Origin: JANOBD01 sp031411495
Lineage (GTDB): Bacteria; Planctomycetota; Phycisphaerae; Tepidisphaerales; Tepidisphaeraceae
DNA length: 64,000 nt
Direction of reading: 5' to 3'
Assembly: GCA_031411495.1 (NCBI GenBank)
Contig: JANOBD010000034.1
Coordinates: 1 to 64,000, forward strand
Below, one piece after another: positions 60,061 to 64,000 of this stretch. A model generated the notes under the pieces. That model saw only the letters and a program-made list of their open reading frames with translations, did not search any database and was not told where the DNA came from. The position numbers were made by a program, and so were the translations under genes. The first letter of the stretch is position 1, and every line of letters starts with the position of its first letter.

Positions 60061-60320
60061 CCCTCGCGACGTGCTTTTTCGTCAAGTACTTCGCCGATGA
60101 TTTTCTCACGCTCAGCCTTGAGAGGAATCCGGTTCGCTTCCCCAACTGGTTGAGTTGGAATACGACTAAAGTATTCCATCCAGCTGCGTTGCAACTCTTC
60201 TTGAGAGACCGATTCTTCAATGACGCTGACCCGCACGGTTTTGCCGTCAAAACGATGAAGATCCGCGACGATGTCTTCCCAGCGGCCCTCGACGAAGTTG
60301 TCGTTCTTGCCGTCACTCAT
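60048..60320 (-). CDS. Antitoxin partner of the PIN toxin
   Basis: A 90-residue protein encoded just before the PIN toxin and overlapping it by 13 bases. Residues 8-34 (EGRWEDIVADLHRFDGKTVR) resemble a group of small antitoxins with a (T/V)EGxWEE...GKxVRVxV pattern. No ribbon-helix-helix or AbrB motif is evident. The C-terminal part is helical and charged, suited to wrapping the toxin. TAGAAT ends 6 bases before its ATG, so it may be leaderless. Confidence 0.75.
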   Translation of the reverse strand: MSDGKNDNFVEGRWEDIVADLHRFDGKTVRVSVIEESVSQEELQRSWMEYFSRIPTQPVGEANRIPLKAEREKIIGEVLDEKARREGWFK

Positions 60321-60326
60321 ACTCGC

Positions 60327-60332
60327 ATTCTA
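60327..60332 (-). promoter_or_regulatory. -10-like TAGAAT for the toxin-antitoxin operon
   Basis: On the minus strand TAGAAT ends 6 bases before the antitoxin ATG; TTTCCC further upstream is a weak -35. Confidence 0.4.
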
Positions 60333-60362
60333 CCTCGCGGATGCCTAGGGGAAAGCACGTTC

Positions 60363-60965
60363 TTAGAACGAAGTTGCCTTTGGCTCTACCACGATGCTTT
60401 TCGGACTCGTCGGGCAGCGGTGCTGGCAGACGCCGCAGCCGACGCAGCCGTCTTCGATCACTTCGATCCGCTGATCGACGCTGATTCGGATCGCCACTTC
60501 GCCGATGGGACATTCGTCGACACACACCCGGCACCCCTCGCCGCGGGTTCTCACGCAGGTCGAGGCGTTCCACTCCGCGGTGCCCATGTCGATCAACCTG
60601 ATCGGTGTCGGCACGAGCGCGCCGCTGGGGCAGACGGTCATGCATTCGAGCGTGGCGCACACTACGCAGGGCGCGAGGTTGGCGTCAATGTACGGGGCGC
60701 CGCCGCCGACCTTGTGGTTCACATCGATTTTGATCGCATCGACCGGGCAGGCGTTCACGCAGTTGCCGCATCGCGTGCAGGTGCTGAGGAAGTCGGCCTC
60801 GGCGACGGCGCCGGGCGGGCGCAGCAGGGCGAGGGAGACCGGCCTGGGCATCGCCTTCTGAACGGCGTCGAGCTTCTCCTCCAGCGACTCGACGACTGGC
60901 TTGAGCAGTTGCCGAAGACCGTCGCGGAAGAAGTTGCGGCGATTGACCTTGTTCTCATCGCTCAT
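60363..60965 (-). CDS. Ferredoxin-type protein with four [4Fe-4S] sites (NapG/MauM-like)
   Basis: A 200-residue electron-transfer protein. The N-terminus has a twin-arginine-like stretch (NKVNRRNFFRDGLRQL). Four cysteine clusters are visible: CTRCGNCVNACPVDAIKI, CVVCATLECMTVCPSGAL, GCRVCVDECPIGEVAI with an upstream CVRTRGEGC, and GCVGCGVCQHRCPTSP. This layout is that of NapG/MauM-type periplasmic or membrane-side ferredoxins feeding electrons to a reductase. No partner reductase gene is nearby, so the role is open. Confidence 0.85.
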   Translation of the reverse strand: MSDENKVNRRNFFRDGLRQLLKPVVESLEEKLDAVQKAMPRPVSLALLRPPGAVAEADFLSTCTRCGNCVNACPVDAIKIDVNHKVGGGAPYIDANLAPCVVCATLECMTVCPSGALVPTPIRLIDMGTAEWNASTCVRTRGEGCRVCVDECPIGEVAIRISVDQRIEVIEDGCVGCGVCQHRCPTSPKSIVVEPKATSF

Positions 60966-61056
60966 GCGTTGCCGCTCTGCTTTGCGCCCGCCGTCGCATC
61001 GGGTTCACCGCGACGCCAGGCGCGAAGTCCGCTCATGTCTCGAAACTCAATTTCAG

Positions 61057-61084
61057 TTGCCCCCGACTTTTGATCGGTTAATGT
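61057..61084 (+). promoter_or_regulatory. Candidate leaderless promoter for a small lipoprotein gene
   Basis: TTGCCC (61057-61062), 16-base spacer, TAATGT (61079-61084), ending 7 bases before ATG 61092. Confidence 0.35.
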
Positions 61085-61091
61085 CGGCGCG

Positions 61092-61271
61092 ATGCAATGC
61101 CGGATCGTCGCTACGCTGATGCTCGCTTGTGCCGTGCTCAATTCGTTGGGATGCCGCGGCGATTCATCCCACGCCAATCCGTCCGGTCATCACACGATGC
61201 CGACCATTACGACGATGCCGACCAGCGTCCCGCAGGACCACAATCCACCCCCGCGCGTGCCAGAAAACTGA
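61092..61271 (+). CDS. 59-residue lipoprotein
   Basis: A short gene divergent from the ferredoxin gene. The signal peptide MQCRIVATLMLACAVLNSLG leads to lipobox Cys21. The mature part is 39 residues, rich in His, Pro and Thr (SHANPSGHHT, MPTITTMPTS), ending PPPRVPEN. It is convergent with the next lipoprotein. No family was recognised. Confidence 0.65.
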   Translation: MQCRIVATLMLACAVLNSLGCRGDSSHANPSGHHTMPTITTMPTSVPQDHNPPPRVPEN

Positions 61272-61290
61272 ACTTGCCCGGCTGGCCGGT

Positions 61291-61980
61291 TCATTCACTC
61301 TTCCCCGGCGGAACGATCGTCAGGTTCGCCTGCGCCTCGAACACGCCGCCGGTCAATTCTTCGCAGAAGCTCGCTTTCACCAGAAGCCTGGCACTGCCCG
61401 GCGGAGTCTGCCACGGAAACGTGAAGACATAGCCGTCGATCACCGGCGTGCTCAGCCATCGCTTTTGTGCGTCGGCGGTGTCGATCGTCCACTCGCCCAG
61501 GCGGGCGTCCGTGGCCGAGAGATCGAACAACTCGATCTTGAACGAGCCGGCGGACTTGAACTCGTCGCCGAACTGGTCGACCGGAGCGATGCAGACCTTG
61601 AAGCCTTCGTCGCCGGGCTTACTCGCATCAAGATCTTCGCCAAGCGTCAGGTTCTTGAACTTGATCCCCGATGCCGTGAAGAGCCTCTTGAGTTTTTCCG
61701 GCGGCAACGTCTGCACGGTCCGATCCGCGGACAACGCGGCGAGTTGCGCCTGGTCGGTCTTGTGCTGCGCTTCGAGGCTCGCCATCCGATCGTCTTTGCT
61801 CTGCAGCTCGCGCCGCAGAACGATATTGGCGCGATTGGGCTTCGGAAAGCAGCCGGTCAAAAACACGGAATGACCAATCACCAATGGCAAAAAAAGGACC
61901 AATGACCAGGGCCAAAACCTGATTTTGCCTTGGTCACTGGTCATTGGCGTTTTGTTGGTCATGGCGCCTTGGTCATTCAT
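61291..61980 (-). CDS. Lipoprotein with repeat-derived signal peptide
   Basis: A protein of up to 229 residues. Every candidate start (61980, 61962, 61944) and the whole signal peptide (FWPWSLVLFLPLVIGHSVFL, then lipobox LTGC) lie in a palindromic TTGGTCATT-type repeat. The mature part has a short coiled coil (RRELQSKDDRMASLEAQHKT) and a beta-rich domain (GSFKIELFDLSATDARLGEW, VIDGYVFTFPWQTPPGSARL), probably periplasmic and unclassified. ATG 61980 lies 5 bases after the clpP stop, so the two may be coupled. ATG 61944 would give a more normal signal length (Cys32). Confidence 0.72.
   Translation of the reverse strand: MNDQGAMTNKTPMTSDQGKIRFWPWSLVLFLPLVIGHSVFLTGCFPKPNRANIVLRRELQSKDDRMASLEAQHKTDQAQLAALSADRTVQTLPPEKLKRLFTASGIKFKNLTLGEDLDASKPGDEGFKVCIAPVDQFGDEFKSAGSFKIELFDLSATDARLGEWTIDTADAQKRWLSTPVIDGYVFTFPWQTPPGSARLLVKASFCEELTGGVFEAQANLTIVPPGKSE
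61868..61978. repeat. TTGGTCATTC-type palindromic element overlapping a lipoprotein start
   Basis: Perfect 10-base ends (GAATGACCAA 61868-61877, TTGGTCATTC 61969-61978) enclose an imperfect inverted repeat built from ACCAATGACCA units, with internal ATTGGTCCTT and TCACTGGTCATTGG. It spans start codon and signal peptide of the lipoprotein. Confidence 0.75.
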
Positions 61981-61985
61981 GTCGA

Positions 61986-62609
61986 TCAGTCTTCCGGCGT
62001 ATGCGGCGCGTGCGGCGCGCTCTTGAGGATCTGGTCGGCACAGCCGTACTCGACCGCCTCTTCGGCGAACAGCCAGCGGTTGCGGTCGAAGTCTCTCACG
62101 ATCTGGTCGAACGGCTTGCCGGTCCACTCGCTCATCAGGTGATAGAGCCGGTCGCGGATGCGGAGCATGTGCTTGGCTTCGATCGCGAGGTCGGTCGCCT
62201 GGCCCTGCAGCACGCCGCCAATGAGCGGCTGGTGGAGCATCACCTGGCTGTTGGAGAGCACGAACCGTTTGCTCTTGGTGCCGGCCGCGAGCAGGGCCGA
62301 GCCCATCGACGCGGCCATGCCGACGCAGATGGTGCTGACGTCGCAGCGGAGCATCTTCATCGTGTCGATGATGCCCATGCCGGCGGAGATACTGCCGCCA
62401 GGCGAGTTGATGTAGAAGTTGATGTCGGCCTTGTTGTCTTCGTTCGAGAGGAACAGAAGCTGGGCGATGATCAGGCTCGCGGATTCATCCGTCACCGGGC
62501 CGTTGAGCATGATGATGCGGTCTTTGAGCAGGCGGGAAAAGATGTCGTACGCGCGTTCGCCGCGGCCGGTCTTGTCGATGACGATGGGTACCAAATTGCT
62601 TTCGATCAT
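61986..62609 (-). CDS. clpP: ATP-dependent Clp protease proteolytic subunit, second copy (triad Asp replaced)
   Basis: A 207-residue ClpP. Ser101 lies in GMAASMGSALLAAG and His126 in VMLHQPLIGG. At the position of the catalytic Asp (usually RDR) the sequence is DFDRNRWLFAEEAVEYG, giving Asn177. Listeria ClpP1 has the same Asp-to-Asn change and works mainly in a mixed complex with ClpP2, so a heteromer with the neighbouring ClpP is plausible. The start at 62609 (MIESNLVPIV) parallels that of its neighbour. A palindromic repeat separates the two genes. Confidence 0.92.
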   Translation of the reverse strand: MIESNLVPIVIDKTGRGERAYDIFSRLLKDRIIMLNGPVTDESASLIIAQLLFLSNEDNKADINFYINSPGGSISAGMGIIDTMKMLRCDVSTICVGMAASMGSALLAAGTKSKRFVLSNSQVMLHQPLIGGVLQGQATDLAIEAKHMLRIRDRLYHLMSEWTGKPFDQIVRDFDRNRWLFAEEAVEYGCADQILKSAPHAPHTPED

Positions 62610-62625
62610 GGTTCGTGTTCCGAAA

Positions 62626-62708
62626 AGTTTGCGGTTTGCAGTTCGCGGTTTGCCGTCGCAGCCGGCGATGCCAGCTGCGAACTGCAAACGGCCAACCGCG
62701 AACTGAAG
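62626..62708. repeat. GTTTGCAGTTCGC-type inverted repeat between the clpP genes
   Basis: Perfect 13-base arms GTTTGCAGTTCGC (62634-62646) and complement (62677-62689), with further GCGGTTTGC units around them. A third class of palindromic repeat in the window. Confidence 0.65.
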
Positions 62709-62709
62709 T

Positions 62710-63393
62710 TCACTTCTGCTGGCTTTCTCCCGGTCCGAGCACGTCGTCGACGAGTCCGTATTTCACGGCCTCTTCGGCGGTGAAGAAGCGGTCGCGCTCG
62801 CTGTCTTCCTCGATCTTCGCCGGCGTCTGGCCGGTGGCTTTGGCGAGGATATTGATCAGCGTCTGCTTGGTCTTGATGATTTCCTCCGCCTGGATCTGGA
62901 TGTCGGCGGATTGGCCGTACACGCCGCCCATCGGCTGGTGAATCATGACCTTCGCGCTGGGCAGGATGAACCGTTTGCCCTTGGTGCCGGCGGCGAGGAC
63001 GATCGCGCCGCCGGACTCGGCCCGGCCGACGCAGTACGTCGCGACGCCGCACTTCACGACCTTCATGATGTCGTAGATCGCCAGCGTGTCATCCACGACG
63101 CCGCCGGGCGAGTTGATGTACAGGTTGATGTCTTTGCGGTTGTCGAGGCTCTCGAGATAGAGCATCTGCATGACGAGCCGAGCTGCCGAGCCGATGTTGA
63201 TCTCGCCGAGCAGGAAGATCGTTCGGTTTTCGAGCAGGAGCTCTTCGAGGGTCATCTCGCGGTAGCGGTTCATGCCCGGGCCGGGAGCGGCGGCAGGCAT
63301 GTTCATCGGGAACGGCCGGCCTTGGCTGGCTGCGTTACCGGCGGCCTGGGCGAGCCGCGCCATCGCGAGGGGATTGGATTGCGTTTCGATCAT
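62710..63393 (-). CDS. clpP: ATP-dependent Clp protease proteolytic subunit, first copy
   Basis: A 227-residue ClpP with a complete triad: Ser127 in VGRAESGGAIVLAAG, His152 in VMIHQPMGG and Asp201 in SERDRFFTAEEAVKYG. The residue after the serine is Gly rather than the usual Met. The N-terminal 45 residues are Pro/Met/Ala-rich (GRPFPMNMPAAAPGPGMN), longer than normal and possibly cleaved. Start 63393 (MIETQSNP) has GAGGAA upstream; ATG 63408 is also in frame. No clpX or trigger factor gene is adjacent. Confidence 0.93.
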   Translation of the reverse strand: MIETQSNPLAMARLAQAAGNAASQGRPFPMNMPAAAPGPGMNRYREMTLEELLLENRTIFLLGEINIGSAARLVMQMLYLESLDNRKDINLYINSPGGVVDDTLAIYDIMKVVKCGVATYCVGRAESGGAIVLAAGTKGKRFILPSAKVMIHQPMGGVYGQSADIQIQAEEIIKTKQTLINILAKATGQTPAKIEEDSERDRFFTAEEAVKYGLVDDVLGPGESQQK

Positions 63394-63588
63394 GGACAAG
63401 TTCCTCATCTTTCAATTGCTGAGGTCGATCCTACGTTTGCCCGATAGACGAATCAAACGACGACGGTTCGCCGGTAAGACGGGCCGAATCTCAGTTGATA
63501 CACGGTTCGCGCCCTCCATGCATCAAACTGACGACCCCTATCGGCCCGTCCGGCCGCGATCGCCTTTCGCTGTCGTCGGCGCTTTGCC

Positions 63589-63594
63589 GATAAT
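63589..63594 (+). promoter_or_regulatory. -10-like GATAAT near the last gene
   Basis: GATAAT ends 9 bases before ATG 63604, predicting a very short leader. No -35 or ribosome site is evident. Confidence 0.35.
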
Positions 63595-63603
63595 CCACGG
63601 CAT

Positions 63604-64000
63604 ATGTCCCAGCCTACTTCCTCCGTTCCTTACGCCACGCCGATGTACGCTCCGAATCCGCTTTGGCGATTGTTTCGGCTCGGGCTGATCCTCTGGGCGT
63701 CGGTCACGCTGCTGCGGCACGGCTTCTACTGGATGAACATCGTCTCGGTCGGCGGCGCATTCGCAGGCGGGTCCGCGGTGCGGTCGATGGCGTTCGCGGG
63801 CGGCGAATGCGTCATCCTGATCGTCTTCCTCATTGCCGCTGTCGCTTCGCCGCGTGGCACGCGTGACCGCTTCAACATCCTCGGCGGGCTCGGTGCGGCG
63901 TTCGTGCTGCTGGTATTGGAGGGCGCGCTACTCGACATGGCGCAAGCCGGCGCCGGCACATCGGCGGGACTTCTGCGGACGCTCTGGTCGTTCGTCGCTC
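63604..64000 (+). CDS. Integral membrane protein, truncated by the window end
   Basis: The first 132 residues of a membrane protein that runs off the right edge. It starts MSQPTSSVPYATPMYAPNPL and has three hydrophobic segments (LGLILWASVTLLRHGFYW, a weaker one near residues 65-85 with CVILIVFLIAAVAS, and LGGLGAAFVLLVLEGALLD). A family cannot be assigned from this part. It is divergent from the clpP pair. Confidence 0.65.
   Translation, partial: MSQPTSSVPYATPMYAPNPLWRLFRLGLILWASVTLLRHGFYWMNIVSVGGAFAGGSAVRSMAFAGGECVILIVFLIAAVASPRGTRDRFNILGGLGAAFVLLVLEGALLDMAQAGAGTSAGLLRTLWSFVA

Noticed and set aside
55890..60316. Minus-strand frame of about 1,475 codons open across pgsA, uppP, PIN-TRAM and ispD
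   Set aside because: Its translation is Arg/Gly/Asp/His-rich and lacks domain features, while the plus strand has four well-recognised genes. Only the last part (55229-55873) looks like a real membrane protein.
1..64000. tRNA, rRNA, tmRNA, SRP RNA, RNase P RNA and CRISPR arrays
   Set aside because: No TpsiC-like GGTTCGAATCC block, no conserved rRNA segment, no regular spaced repeats were found by eye. Covariance-model search was not possible.

Overview
The window looks like a chromosomal segment of a high-GC member of the Planctomycetota, most likely class Phycisphaerae. This is inferred from several traits together: PEP-CTERM-type secreted proteins, an ECF sigma factor beside a Ser/Thr kinase with TPR repeats, several small membrane proteins carrying a C-x-x-C-G-Y-x-L zinc ribbon, many lipoproteins with STQP-type linkers, a lipoprotein sulfatase, and GRDAHAT-encoding repeat DNA. 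No rRNA, tRNA or CRISPR array was seen.

Layout. 1-8 kb: the 5' end of a transposase at the left edge, a HIT protein, a PEP-CTERM protein, the sigma/kinase pair, a GH30-like glycosidase and a Cys-rich protein. 8-18 kb: a glycine-zipper protein, nucleoside transporter, MazG-like protein, a membrane-anchored protein with FliM-like EIDAL motifs, aminopeptidase P, fumC, nadE and a zinc-ribbon membrane protein. 18-28 kb: small envelope proteins, a PfkB kinase, an SLBB lipoprotein, guaB, a methyltransferase, cysteine desulfurase, a probably inactive esterase and a ComJ-like protein. 28-38 kb: a fused indolepyruvate ferredoxin oxidoreductase, truB, another PEP-CTERM protein and sdhC-sdhA. 38-46 kb: four tandem paralogous GT-C membrane glycosyltransferases meeting a convergent GT2-methyltransferase fusion. 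46-55 kb: LysM lipoprotein, hydrolase, cupin, Cys-cluster protein, Spy-like protein, a PAS-GAF-receiver protein, sulfatase, HMA protein, and a coiled-coil protein with a 53-residue partner. 55-64 kb: pgsA, uppP, PIN-TRAM and ispD in a row, a PIN toxin-antitoxin pair, a polyferredoxin, a lipoprotein and two clpP genes, ending in a truncated membrane protein.

Two start styles coexist. Many secreted proteins have an AAGGAG or GGAGG ribosome site. Many cytoplasmic or integral membrane proteins have none, and instead show a -10-like hexamer (TATGAT, TACAAT, TATACT, TACACT) ending 6-12 bases before the ATG, which predicts leaderless or nearly leaderless mRNA. The clearest case is a palindromic ACTATACT that could serve two divergent genes only 25 bases apart.

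Three families of palindromic repeat DNA are interspersed. One (GTGGCACGGGC type) lies between genes and also in frame inside nadE and the oxidoreductase. Another (TTGGTCATTC type) supplies every candidate start codon and the signal peptide of a lipoprotein downstream of clpP. Several proteins carry altered key residues: an esterase without catalytic Ser and His, a sulfatase without the Arg of C-x-P-x-R, and a ClpP with Asn in place of the triad Asp.
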